A DNA stretch of 64,000 bases from Pseudothioclava sp033100795 (GTDB lineage: Bacteria; Pseudomonadota; Alphaproteobacteria; Rhodobacterales; Rhodobacteraceae). The notes under the pieces were generated by a model. It saw only the letters and a program-made list of their open reading frames with translations. It made no database searches and was not told the origin of the DNA. Position 1 is the stretch's first letter, and the number at the start of each line of letters is the position of its first letter. Shown one piece after another: positions 36,269-44,436 of the stretch. Position numbers and translations under genes: made by a program. The stretch is from the NCBI RefSeq assembly GCF_033100795.1, contig NZ_JAWLVI010000004.1, forward strand, positions 1 to 64,000, read 5' to 3'.

Positions 36269-37083
36269 TGGCGCTGGATACGCGGCAGGGACAACAGGTT
36301 TTCTGGCAAGAGATCGGCACGGGTGAGCGCCCTGCCCTTGCGATCCACTGCACGCTTGGCGCGTCAAGCCTGTGGAAGCCGGTGCTGGAGCCTTTGGGCG
36401 CGCAAATAAGTGCCACGGCCTTCGACCAGCCCAACCACGGCCAAAGCGCCGAATGGGATGCCACCGGCGCCGAGGCGGGTGCGTTTCAGGCGCTTGTCAC
36501 CCGCATCGCCGCCAGCTTTATCGACCGCCCCGTTGATCTGATCGGCCACAGTTTTGGCGCCTCGGTCGCGCTGCGTATTGCCGTTGGCGCGCCCGAGGCC
36601 GTGCGATCCCTGACCCTTGTCGAGCCTGTGCTGTTCGCCGCCGTGGATCACGCGCACCCCGAATGGCAAACGCTCCGCGCGAAACAGGACCATCTGGAGC
36701 AGATGATTGCCGAGGGCGATCTGGAAAAAGCCGCGCGTGCCTTCATGCACGACTGGGGCGCGGGCGTCCCGTGGGAGGCGCTGCCCGAACATCAGCGCGC
36801 GCGCTTCATCCAGCAGATGCCGATGGTGGGCAACATCTCGACGGCGAACTTTGAAGATCCGGGCCGGATTACCCGCGAGGGCGGCATGGAAGGGATCGAC
36901 GCGCCGGTGATGATCGTGCATGGCGACGCCTCGCCGCCGATCATGCCGGTCGTGGCCGAGGCGATCGCGGCACGGATTGCGGATGTGGGCGTTGCCTGCA
37001 TTCCGGGCGCGGGTCACATGATCCCGGTCACGCATAGCGCGCAACTGACCGAGCTGATCGCAATGAACCTGGAGCGGTCCTGA
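36268..37083 (+). CDS. Alpha/beta hydrolase
   Basis: A 271-residue alpha/beta hydrolase with the nucleophile elbow GHSFGAS (about residue 95), an aspartate in IVHGDASPPIM, and the histidine in PGAGHMIPV near the C-terminus. The substrate is not predictable. It is translationally coupled to the upstream isomerase-like gene (TGATG), suggesting they act on related compounds. Confidence 0.88.
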   Translation: MALDTRQGQQVFWQEIGTGERPALAIHCTLGASSLWKPVLEPLGAQISATAFDQPNHGQSAEWDATGAEAGAFQALVTRIAASFIDRPVDLIGHSFGASVALRIAVGAPEAVRSLTLVEPVLFAAVDHAHPEWQTLRAKQDHLEQMIAEGDLEKAARAFMHDWGAGVPWEALPEHQRARFIQQMPMVGNISTANFEDPGRITREGGMEGIDAPVMIVHGDASPPIMPVVAEAIAARIADVGVACIPGAGHMIPVTHSAQLTELIAMNLERS

Positions 37084-37091
37084 AACCTGTT

Positions 37092-37118
37092 GCGCAAAAC
37101 GGAACCCCGGTTTTGCGC
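37092..37118. terminator. Hairpin after the alpha/beta hydrolase
   Basis: GCGCAAAAC and GTTTTGCGC form perfect 9-nt arms around a 9-nt loop, 8 nt after the hydrolase stop and 26 nt before the end of the converging YcgN gene. Likely a two-way terminator. Confidence 0.6.
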
Positions 37119-37144
37119 GCTTCGAACAGGCGTTGAAAAAGGCG

Positions 37145-37591
37145 TCAGGCGAGCGGGGGGATGATGTAATCCTCCCAATCCTCCTCGGGGATGACGGCCT
37201 CAGAGACCGTCCAGCCGCGCACGGATTCACCCGCCTCATGCACCGCCTCGGTGGAGCCTGAGATCAGGTAGTGCCACTCGGGCAAAGGCTCGTCGTCGTA
37301 GCGCAGCCGATAGGCGCAGGTGTCGGGCATCCAATAGGCGATGTCGTCGATCTTGTCGGGCGAAAGCGTCACACATTCAGGCACATAACGGTGGCGCGTC
37401 TCGTATTTCATGCAGCGGCAGGTTTCCCCGTCCAACAGCTTGCAAGCAACGCGCGTGAAGGCCAGCTCGTTCGTGTCCTCGAACTCGATCTTGTTCAGAC
37501 AGCACTTGCCGCAACCATCGCACAGCGCCTCCCATTCGTCCTTGGTCAGGTCGCGGACGGGGAGTTCCCAGAACTTCGGGCGCAGGCTCAT
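37145..37591 (-). CDS. YcgN family cysteine cluster protein
   Basis: A 148-residue protein with the cysteine cluster C-x2-C-x3-CC-like motif LCDGCGKCCLNK (about residue 24) and further cysteines in ETCRCMKY and PECVTLSPDK, the UPF0260/YcgN pattern (putative zinc or iron binding). The start overlaps the ribF stop within GCATGAG, so it is downstream in one transcript with ribF. Function unknown. Confidence 0.87.
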   Translation of the reverse strand: MSLRPKFWELPVRDLTKDEWEALCDGCGKCCLNKIEFEDTNELAFTRVACKLLDGETCRCMKYETRHRYVPECVTLSPDKIDDIAYWMPDTCAYRLRYDDEPLPEWHYLISGSTEAVHEAGESVRGWTVSEAVIPEEDWEDYIIPPLA

Positions 37592-38523
37592 GCGTAGTCC
37601 ACCCCGGTCAGAATTTCGCGCGCGCGGGTGCAATCGACCTGCATCTGGTCGATCAGCGCATCAAGGTTCGACAGTTTGAGTTCAGGGCGCAGGAACTCGA
37701 CCAGCGCGACCGAGATATGCGTGCCGTAAATGTCGCCCTCGAAATCAAAGAGATAGGTCTCAAGCGAGGGCTTGCGCCCCTCGAACATCGGCGAAATCCC
37801 AAGGTTTGCCGCGCCCAGATAGCTGCCCTCATGCGGCCCCGAAAGAACATCGCATTTCACCGCATAGACGCCCAGTTTCGGCAGGTGCAGCCCGTCCACA
37901 GCCATATTGGCGGTCGGGAAGCCCAGCACGCGGCCCTGTTTCTGGCCGTGGATCACCTCGCCCTCGATCCGGTGCAGGTGGCCCAGCATGGCCTTGGCAT
38001 CCTGCGGGCGGCCCTCTGCCAGCGCGTTGCGGATCGCGGTCGAGGAAATCTCGACGCCCGCATGATGCAACAGCGGCGCGATCGTCACTTCGATGCCCCG
38101 CGCGCGGCAAAGTTCAATCAGCTCCGCCGAACCCGCCGCACGCCCCTTGCCGAAGCGGAAGTCGCCGCCAACGGCCACATGCACAACGCCCAAGCCCTCG
38201 GCCAGAACCTCTTGCACGAATTGCTCGGGCGTCATCGCGGCAAGCTCGGCGTCGAAGGGCAGCTCATACAACTGCGCGACGCCGAATTTCTCAAGCCGGT
38301 GCGCGCGCGCCTCGCGGTTCATCAGGCGAAACGGCGGCGCGTCGGGGGCGAAATATTCACGCGGGTGCGGTTCAAACGTGATAATCCCAAGCGGCGCGCC
38401 ATAGCCCCGCGCCAGATCAATCACCGACTGGTGCCCCAGATGCAGACCGTCGAAATTGCCCATGGCGACCGACGCGCCCCGCGCGGCCTTGTCCATGTCC
38501 TTCCAGTGGAAGCTCGTCTGCAT
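37588..38523 (-). CDS. ribF: Bifunctional riboflavin kinase / FAD synthetase
   Basis: A 311-residue enzyme making FMN and FAD. The N-terminal nucleotidyltransferase has GNFDGLHLGHQSVI and ISSTAIRNALAEG; the C-terminal kinase has GRVLGFPTANMAV, GVYAVKCDVL and the conserved segment ETYLFDFEGDIYG. The start ATG 38521-38523 (MQTSFHWKDMDKAARGASVA) is family-like. YcgN follows with overlap; a MaoC gene lies 41 bp upstream in the same direction. Confidence 0.93.
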   Translation of the reverse strand: MQTSFHWKDMDKAARGASVAMGNFDGLHLGHQSVIDLARGYGAPLGIITFEPHPREYFAPDAPPFRLMNREARAHRLEKFGVAQLYELPFDAELAAMTPEQFVQEVLAEGLGVVHVAVGGDFRFGKGRAAGSAELIELCRARGIEVTIAPLLHHAGVEISSTAIRNALAEGRPQDAKAMLGHLHRIEGEVIHGQKQGRVLGFPTANMAVDGLHLPKLGVYAVKCDVLSGPHEGSYLGAANLGISPMFEGRKPSLETYLFDFEGDIYGTHISVALVEFLRPELKLSNLDALIDQMQVDCTRAREILTGVDYA

Positions 38524-38564
38524 CGTCTTGCAATCCTCGCCTACCGGCGAGGCCGCCGGCCGTT

Positions 38565-39002
38565 TCAGTTGCGCGAAGGCGCCAGAACCTGCGCTTCGCC
38601 CTTCAGCACAACCGTATCGCCCACCGAGCACTGGGTTTCAAGGGTGACACGACGACGCTTTTCGTCAATCGCCAGAACCGAGACCTCGGCCAGCACCTCG
38701 TCGCCCGGACGCACCGGCGCCATGAACTTGAGGCTTTGCGCCAGATAGATCGTGCCGTGACCGGGAAGCTGCTCGCCGATCACCGCCGAGATCAGCCCCG
38801 CCGTCAGCATCCCATGCGCGATGCGCCCCTTGAACATGGTGCCTTCCGCATAGGCTTGATCAAGGTGCACCGGATTGTGGTCGGTCGAAACCTCGGCGAA
38901 GAGTTCAATATCGCGGTCGGTGATGACCTTTCGCAGGCTGCGTTTCAGGCCGACCTCAAGGTCCTCAAGATAGATCGTGCCGGTCTGGATTTCGTCGCGC
39001 AT
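38565..39002 (-). CDS. MaoC family (R)-specific enoyl-CoA hydratase-like protein
   Basis: A 145-residue hot-dog fold protein. The catalytic D-x4-H motif is in DHNPVHLDQAYA (about residue 42), with GRIAHGMLTAGLISAVIG following, as in PhaJ-type hydratases. It hydrates crotonyl-CoA or similar enoyl-CoAs, a step for polyhydroxyalkanoate or fatty acid metabolism. GGAGG lies 5 nt upstream of the ATG. A 48-bp composite palindrome lies 69 bp upstream and is a likely control or termination element. Confidence 0.88.
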   Translation of the reverse strand: MRDEIQTGTIYLEDLEVGLKRSLRKVITDRDIELFAEVSTDHNPVHLDQAYAEGTMFKGRIAHGMLTAGLISAVIGEQLPGHGTIYLAQSLKFMAPVRPGDEVLAEVSVLAIDEKRRRVTLETQCSVGDTVVLKGEAQVLAPSRN

Positions 39003-39070
39003 GGCGCCCTCCCCGAAAGATTTGCTGCGCAGCGGCATAGCATGGAGGGGCGCAATCACGCAATATGCTT

Positions 39071-39118
39071 GCGCAATAAATTTTCCCAATATGTATCAAT
39101 ATTGGAACTTTATTGCGC
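39071..39118. repeat. Composite palindrome upstream of the MaoC gene
   Basis: Outer arms GCGCAATAAA (39071-39080) and TTTATTGCGC (39109-39118) and inner arms CCAATAT (39086-39092) and ATATTGG (39099-39105) nest symmetrically around GTATCA. It lies between the HAD gene (upstream) and the MaoC gene, both on the minus strand. It may be a terminator of the HAD gene without a clear T-run, or a double operator for MaoC. Confidence 0.6.
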
Positions 39119-39137
39119 GACGATTTTCCGATCCGCT

Positions 39138-40016
39138 TTATCGCAGGCGGGCGATGCTATACAGCGGCTCTTTCTGGCGCATCGCCAGCCAGGAGCGGAG
39201 CAGTTCCGGCTCGGGCGCCTCGACATCGGGGCCGAACTGGTCATGCGCCAGACCGCTGGTCACAAAGAGCGCGTCGATCCCCTCACCCATCGCGCCCGCG
39301 ACATCGGTATTGATCCCGTCGCCCACCGCCAGAATACGCGCATCGTCGGGCAGGCCAATAGTAGCCAGCTTGCGCCGTGCCAGATCGTATATCGGCGGAT
39401 GCGGTTTGCCGAAATAAAGCGTCTCGCCCCCCATTTCCTCATACAATGCAGCCAGGGCGCCCGCACAATAAATCCGGCGGTCCCCAAGGTCGACAACAAT
39501 ATCCGGGTTCGCGCACAGAAGCGGCAGACCGCGCGTCTTCGCCATCAAAAAGCGTGCGCGGTAATCCTCGGGGACTTCGGCGATCTCGTCGAAGGGACCA
39601 GTGCAGATGATACCCTCGGCGTCTTCAAAAGACACCCGCTCGACACCCGCCTGCCCCTGCCATTCGGGCGGGATTTCGGAGAAGAAACCGTCGTCCTTTT
39701 CCGGCCCCAGATGCCAGACCTTGCGCCCGACTGCACCGGCCAACATCGCATCCTGCGCCGCATCGCCCGAAGACACGATGAGGTCATAGCAATCCTGCGG
39801 CACACCCATTTTGTCCAGCGACGCCTGCACGAACCGCGCGGGGCGCGGCGCGTTGGTCAACAGCACGACCGTGCCGCCGATCTTGCGGAAATTCTGTAGC
39901 GCCTCGACCGCCTCGGGAAAGGGAGCCACGCCGTTGTGCAAACAGCCCCAAAGATCGCAAAACAGCGCGTCATAGGGGGCGGCAATATCGGCGAGCGAGT
40001 GGATGAGGCGGGTCAT
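39138..40016 (-). CDS. HAD family hydrolase (TIGR01459-like)
   Basis: A 292-residue type IIA HAD phosphatase. Motif I is replaced or shifted as FCDLWGCLHNG near residue 20 (first D as nucleophile), motif II is LLTNAPRP, the lysine is in FGKPHPPIYDLA, and motif III is AVGDGINTDVAGA. The WGCLHNG variant is typical of the TIGR01459 subgroup of alphaproteobacteria, of unknown substrate. AAAGG precedes the ATG. Confidence 0.88.
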   Translation of the reverse strand: MTRLIHSLADIAAPYDALFCDLWGCLHNGVAPFPEAVEALQNFRKIGGTVVLLTNAPRPARFVQASLDKMGVPQDCYDLIVSSGDAAQDAMLAGAVGRKVWHLGPEKDDGFFSEIPPEWQGQAGVERVSFEDAEGIICTGPFDEIAEVPEDYRARFLMAKTRGLPLLCANPDIVVDLGDRRIYCAGALAALYEEMGGETLYFGKPHPPIYDLARRKLATIGLPDDARILAVGDGINTDVAGAMGEGIDALFVTSGLAHDQFGPDVEAPEPELLRSWLAMRQKEPLYSIARLR

Positions 40017-40146
40017 GGGCTGGCCTTTCTGATCGGTTGCCGCCCGTTTATGCGGCGCTTTCAGGGCAGAGGCAACGGGGCATCCCGCACAAATGAAAAG
40101 GGCGCGAGGGTTCGCCCCCCGCGCCCTGATTTTCGCGAACTCTGGC

Positions 40147-41067
40147 TTACGCCTTAAGGTTCGGGATGATCTGCTTTTTGCGCGACATGATGCCGGGCAG
40201 GACAACCGTATCGCCCGAGACCGCGCAGCCGAACGAGGCTTCGGCGATCTGCTTGACGGTATCGTTCGGGACCAGAAGCGTGGCTTCTTCGTTCAGGATA
40301 TCCACGACGAACAGCAGCACTTCGTTCGCGCCATCTTCCTGCGCCACACCCGGCATCGCCGCCATCAGGCTGTCTTTGCGATCAAGGATCAGCTTGGGCG
40401 CGGTGGTTTCCAGAACCGAGACGCGCAGATCGGTCGACCCGACGGTATATTCCTTGGAATCCATCCGCAGCAGCTCGGCATCAGAGAAGGCCGAGACATC
40501 GGATTTAGCCTCGAACATCGCGGCGGCAAGCTCACCCATATCGACGCCCAGATCGGCGGCCAGCGCCTCGCACACGGCTTTGTCGTGGTCGGTAGTGGTG
40601 GGCGAACGGAATTCGAGCGTGTCCGAGAGGATGCACGACAGCATCGCGCCCTTGATCCCGCGCGGAGCCTTTTTCACATCGTCGCCCATCAGGTCATACA
40701 TGATGGTCGCCGTGCAGGCGAGCGGGCGGATCGTGATGTCGATCGGGCCTTTGGTCTCAAGCCCGCCAACCAGCTTGTGGTGGTCGATGATCGCTGTGAT
40801 GTCAGCGGCGTTGATCCCTTCGGGCAGCTCGGCGGGGTTGTTGGTGTCAACGATGACGACCTTCTCGCCCTCGGCCACGCCTGCAATGATCGCGGGCTTT
40901 TGCAGATCCCAGTGCTTGAGAACAAAGGCGGCCTCGGTGTTGGGCTCGCCCAGCAAAGCCGGCTCGGCCGCGACGCCTTTCACTTCGTTCAGATACCACG
41001 CCCAGACGATCGGCGAGCCGGTGGAGTCGGTATCGGGAGCCTTGTGGCCAAAAACCTTGGTGGTCAT
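40147..41067 (-). CDS. ppaC: Manganese-dependent inorganic pyrophosphatase (family II)
   Basis: A 306-residue DHH-superfamily enzyme hydrolysing pyrophosphate. Metal-binding motifs are FGHKAPDTDS at the N-terminus, VDTNNP, and DHHKLVGG (the DHH motif, about residue 97). The C-terminal substrate motif is in MSRKKQIIP, matching the S-R-K-K-Q signature. GAGGGAC lies before ATG 41065-41067. It is monocistronic, with HAD and TraB genes on either side in the same direction. Confidence 0.93.
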   Translation of the reverse strand: MTTKVFGHKAPDTDSTGSPIVWAWYLNEVKGVAAEPALLGEPNTEAAFVLKHWDLQKPAIIAGVAEGEKVVIVDTNNPAELPEGINAADITAIIDHHKLVGGLETKGPIDITIRPLACTATIMYDLMGDDVKKAPRGIKGAMLSCILSDTLEFRSPTTTDHDKAVCEALAADLGVDMGELAAAMFEAKSDVSAFSDAELLRMDSKEYTVGSTDLRVSVLETTAPKLILDRKDSLMAAMPGVAQEDGANEVLLFVVDILNEEATLLVPNDTVKQIAEASFGCAVSGDTVVLPGIMSRKKQIIPNLKA

Positions 41068-41157
41068 GATGTCCCTCAGAGAATGTGCAGATTTCGGCCC
41101 GCTTATAGGCGAGCGCCCTGCCCTTGTCACCCGCGTTTGCGCTCGCATAGGCGGGGT

Positions 41158-42168
41158 TTATTGCACTGCAGCATCATTCGCGGGCTGATAGGACGCAATC
41201 CGCCAACCGCGCGCCTGCAAAAGCGCCAGAACCCCGTGTTCCCCCGGCATATGGAGCGCGCCCGCGGCCACCACGATCGGGCCATTGGCCGCGGCCCCTT
41301 CGATCACGGGGATCCAGCGCGTGTTCCGGTCCGTCACCATCAGCTTTTCGGACTCGGCGATCTGCGCCTCAAGCTCGGCGGGGGGCAGCTCGGGCGGCGC
41401 GGTGGCGCGCGAACGCTCTAACGCCAGCTCCCAGATCAGACTGGTGCGGCCCGCGAAATAAAGGTCGGTCATGGTGATCGCCATATCCTCGGCCTCGGCG
41501 GCCTGCCCAAGCGCAAGGCGCAGCGCGAGCAGTTCCTCGGCCGGGGTCATGTCGGCAAAGATGCCGAAGATCGTGTCATAGGGTTCGAGAGCCAGAAGAG
41601 GCAAGTCCTGCGTGTGGGCCACATCTATAAGCTGCTTGTCCAGCCCTTGCTGGCCCGCTTGCATCTCGGCCAGTTCACACAGCGGAATCGCCAGCATCAG
41701 CGACACGAACCACGGCTGCATTTTCGACGCCATAAAGCGGGGAAAGCCGCGCGCCTCCATCGCGGCACCAAGGGCTTGCCACTCGGCCTCGGGCAGGCGC
41801 TCGGGCAAGGTCGCGCCCTCCGAAAACATCAGCTTCGCCATATCCACCCGAAGCTGTGCCTCCTCTTCCGGCCCCGCCTCGACCAGAAGAGCCGTGGCCC
41901 CATCCAGCGCGGGTGCCAGCGCGTCAAGCATCGGCGCAAACCGCGGGTCGGCATAATGCAGCGTGCCGACAAGCGTGATCTGTTGATCGTCGCGCGTGGC
42001 GGTCCAGAGAAGCCCCTCGTGGAACGGATGGGCCGCCGCCATCGCCTCAAGCCGCGCCTGATCGGCGCCGGGCATCGCGTCGAACAGGTTTTGCCCGACA
42101 CAGCCGGCCCAAGCAGCCCCAACCCAGAACACTACGCCGGCAATCGCCGCACCAATACGCTGAAACAC
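41158..42168 (-). CDS. TraB/GumN family exported protein
   Basis: A 336-residue protein beginning with a signal peptide (FQRIGAAIAGVVFWVGAAWA). It has the TraB/GumN signature: GTLHYAD near residue 68 and GALHMPGEHGV near the C-terminus, the two G-x-x-H motifs proposed to form a metalloprotease-like site. A periplasmic role is inferred from the signal; no substrate is known for the bacterial proteins. Located upstream of and divergent from groES. Confidence 0.85.
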   Translation of the reverse strand: MFQRIGAAIAGVVFWVGAAWAGCVGQNLFDAMPGADQARLEAMAAAHPFHEGLLWTATRDDQQITLVGTLHYADPRFAPMLDALAPALDGATALLVEAGPEEEAQLRVDMAKLMFSEGATLPERLPEAEWQALGAAMEARGFPRFMASKMQPWFVSLMLAIPLCELAEMQAGQQGLDKQLIDVAHTQDLPLLALEPYDTIFGIFADMTPAEELLALRLALGQAAEAEDMAITMTDLYFAGRTSLIWELALERSRATAPPELPPAELEAQIAESEKLMVTDRNTRWIPVIEGAAANGPIVVAAGALHMPGEHGVLALLQARGWRIASYQPANDAAVQ

Positions 42169-42248
42169 GATCCGATCCTTTATAAATTCAGAGAAAGCTT
42201 GGCACGGGGCAGTCTATAAACGCAATCCATTCCCCCCTACCCCGCAGA

Positions 42249-42264
42249 TCGAAAAATTTTTCGA
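42249..42264. promoter_or_regulatory. Perfect 16-bp A/T palindrome upstream of groESL
   Basis: TCGAAAAATTTTTCGA is a perfect palindrome 11 bp before the predicted groESL -35 element. It could be an UP-like element, a protein site, or the end of the divergent transcript's control region. Confidence 0.35.
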
Positions 42265-42274
42265 CATGCACCTG

Positions 42275-42303
42275 TTGACTCAAGGCGGACGCCTCACTAC
42301 TTC
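42275..42303 (+). promoter_or_regulatory. Sigma70-type promoter of groESL
   Basis: TTGACT (42275-42280), a 17-nt spacer and TACTTC (42298-42303) form a housekeeping-type promoter ending 7 bp before the CIRCE element, which would then cover the transcription start. Confidence 0.55.
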
Positions 42304-42310
42304 CGATGCG

Positions 42311-42337
42311 TTAGCACTCACGAGGAGCGAGTGCTAA
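42311..42337. promoter_or_regulatory. CIRCE element (HrcA operator) of groESL
   Basis: TTAGCACTC, nine bases, GAGTGCTAA: both 9-nt arms match the CIRCE consensus exactly. HrcA binds this element to repress groESL, and the GroEL level feeds back on HrcA. It lies 35 bp before the groES ATG. hrcA itself is not in the window. Confidence 0.95.
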
Positions 42338-42372
42338 GACCGATTTAACCTGGACCTTAGGGAGTAACCCAG

Positions 42373-42660
42373 ATGGCATTCAAACCGCTTCATGACCGTG
42401 TGCTGGTCAAGCGCGTCGAAAGCGACGAAAAAACCAAAGGCGGGCTGATCATCCCCGATAGCGCAAAAGAAAAGCCGGCAGAAGGCCAAGTTGTCGCCGT
42501 TGGCGAAGGCGCGCGCAAGGACTCGGGCGAGCTGATCGCTCCTTCGGTGAAAGCGGGCGACCGCGTTCTGTTCGGCAAATGGTCGGGCACCGAAGTGACG
42601 CTTGAAGGTGAGGAACTCCTCATCATGAAAGAAAGCGACATCATGGGGATCATCTCGTAA
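42373..42660 (+). CDS. groES: Co-chaperonin GroES
   Basis: A 95-residue chaperonin lid protein: FKPLHDRVLVKRVE, the mobile loop EKTKGGLIIPDSA, and EGEELLIMKESDIMGII at the end. It caps the GroEL cylinder as a heptamer. First gene of the groESL operon under CIRCE control, with 61 bp before groEL. Confidence 0.97.
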   Translation: MAFKPLHDRVLVKRVESDEKTKGGLIIPDSAKEKPAEGQVVAVGEGARKDSGELIAPSVKAGDRVLFGKWSGTEVTLEGEELLIMKESDIMGIIS

Positions 42661-42721
42661 GCGCCGCTTACGCAGATCCACCTGATTTCCAACGAAATAT
42701 CCAGTCAAGGAGCCAACAAAC

Positions 42722-44365
42722 ATGGCAGCCAAGGACGTCAAATTCTCGACCGATGCCCGCGATCGTATGCTCAAGGGTGTCAACATCCTCGCCGACGCGG
42801 TGAAGGTTACCCTCGGCCCGAAAGGCCGCAACGTCGTTCTCGAAAAATCCTTCGGCGCTCCGCGCATCACCAAAGACGGTGTGTCGGTTGCGAAGGAAAT
42901 CGAACTTTCGGACAAGTTCGAGAACATGGGCGCGCAAATGGTGAAAGAAGTCGCCTCGCGCACCAACGACGAAGCCGGTGACGGCACCACCACCGCGACC
43001 GTTCTGGCGCAGGCGATCATCAAAGAAGGCCTCAAGGCTGTCGCCGCCGGCATGAACCCGATGGACCTCAAGCGCGGCGTCGACATGGCAACCACCAAAG
43101 TCGTCGAAGCGATCAAAGCCGCTGCACGTCCGGTTGCTGACAGCGACGAAGTCGCCCAAGTCGGCACCATCTCGGCCAACGGCGAAGAGTCGATCGGCCG
43201 CCAGATCGCCGAAGCGATGCAGAAAGTCGGCAACGACGGCGTGATCACCGTCGAAGAAAACAAAGGCATGGAGACCGAGGTTGAAGTCGTCGAAGGTATG
43301 CAGTTCGACCGCGGCTACCTCTCGCCCTACTTCGTCACCAACCCCGACAAGATGGTTGCTGACCTCGAAGACTGCCTCATCCTGCTGCACGAGAAGAAAC
43401 TCTCGTCGCTCCAGCCGATGGTGCCGCTCCTCGAAGCTGTTATCCAGTCGAACAAGCCGCTCCTCATCATCGCTGAGGACGTCGAAGGCGAAGCACTGGC
43501 GACCCTCGTCGTCAACAAGCTGCGCGGCGGCCTGAAAATCGCGGCTGTCAAAGCTCCGGGCTTCGGCGATCGCCGCAAGGCCATGCTGCAGGACCTCGCG
43601 ATCCTGACCGGCGGCCAGGTGATCTCGGAAGACCTCGGCATGAAGCTCGAGAACGTCGGCATGGACATGCTTGGCACCGCCAAGAAGGTGACCATCTCGA
43701 AAGAGAACACCACCATCGTTGACGGCGCTGGCGACAAGGCCGAGATCGAAGCCCGCGTGGCCCAGATCCGCACCCAGATCGAAGAAACCACGTCGGACTA
43801 CGACCGTGAGAAGCTGCAAGAGCGCGTGGCCAAACTGGCTGGCGGTGTTGCTGTTATCCGCGTCGGCGGCATGACCGAGGTTGAAGTGAAAGAGCGCAAA
43901 GACCGCGTTGATGACGCTCTGAACGCGACCCGCGCGGCCGTTCAGGAAGGCATCGTCGTGGGCGGCGGTGTTGCTCTGATCCAGGCTGGCAAAGTGCTGG
44001 AAGGTCTGAAAGGCGCGAACGCCGACCAGAACGCCGGTATCGCCATCGTGCGCCGTGCGATCGAAGCTCCGATCCGTCAGATCGCTGAAAACGCTGGCGT
44101 CGACGGCGCTGTCGTGGCTGGCAAGATCCGCGAGTCGGGCGACCTGAACTTCGGCTTCAACGCGCAGACCGAAGAATATGGCGACATGTTCAAGTTCGGC
44201 GTTATCGACCCGGCCAAAGTGACCCGCACCGCACTGGAAGACGCAGCCTCGGTTTCGGGCCTGCTGATCACCACCGAGTGCATGGTCGCCGAAAAGCCCG
44301 AACCGAAGTCGCCGATGGGCGGCGCTCCGGACATGGGCATGGGCGGCATGGGCGGCATGATGTAA
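42722..44365 (+). CDS. groEL: Chaperonin GroEL
   Basis: A 547-residue chaperonin of standard length. It has VTLGPKGRNVVLEKSFGAP and the ATP-binding DGTTTATVLA in the equatorial domain, the signature-type AAVQEGIVVGGGVALI near residue 405, and the GGM-rich C-terminal tail. An open frame of 383 codons on the opposite strand is an artefact of codon bias. A strong terminator follows. Confidence 0.98.
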   Translation: MAAKDVKFSTDARDRMLKGVNILADAVKVTLGPKGRNVVLEKSFGAPRITKDGVSVAKEIELSDKFENMGAQMVKEVASRTNDEAGDGTTTATVLAQAIIKEGLKAVAAGMNPMDLKRGVDMATTKVVEAIKAAARPVADSDEVAQVGTISANGEESIGRQIAEAMQKVGNDGVITVEENKGMETEVEVVEGMQFDRGYLSPYFVTNPDKMVADLEDCLILLHEKKLSSLQPMVPLLEAVIQSNKPLLIIAEDVEGEALATLVVNKLRGGLKIAAVKAPGFGDRRKAMLQDLAILTGGQVISEDLGMKLENVGMDMLGTAKKVTISKENTTIVDGAGDKAEIEARVAQIRTQIEETTSDYDREKLQERVAKLAGGVAVIRVGGMTEVEVKERKDRVDDALNATRAAVQEGIVVGGGVALIQAGKVLEGLKGANADQNAGIAIVRRAIEAPIRQIAENAGVDGAVVAGKIRESGDLNFGFNAQTEEYGDMFKFGVIDPAKVTRTALEDAASVSGLLITTECMVAEKPEPKSPMGGAPDMGMGGMGGMM

Positions 44366-44390
44366 GCAGCCGCTCCCGTCAGGGAAACGA

Positions 44391-44416
44391 AAGGGCGCCC
44401 CGAGGGGCGCCCTTTT
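44391..44416 (+). terminator. Rho-independent terminator after groEL
   Basis: AAGGGCGCCCC and GGGGCGCCCTT arms separated by two bases, followed by TT, 25 nt after the groEL stop. In reverse it also serves the converging gene that ends at 44437. Confidence 0.85.
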
Positions 44417-44436
44417 GCGTTCTAGGTGTTGGAAAA

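Noticed and set aside
42169..42372. Sigma32 promoter for groESL
   Set aside because: CTTGGCA at about 42199 has no CCCAT-type element at suitable spacing (the nearest is about 22 nt away).
42668..43819. 383-codon frame antisense to groEL
   Set aside because: A well-known type of GC-rich antisense artefact; no promoter or ribosome site supports it.
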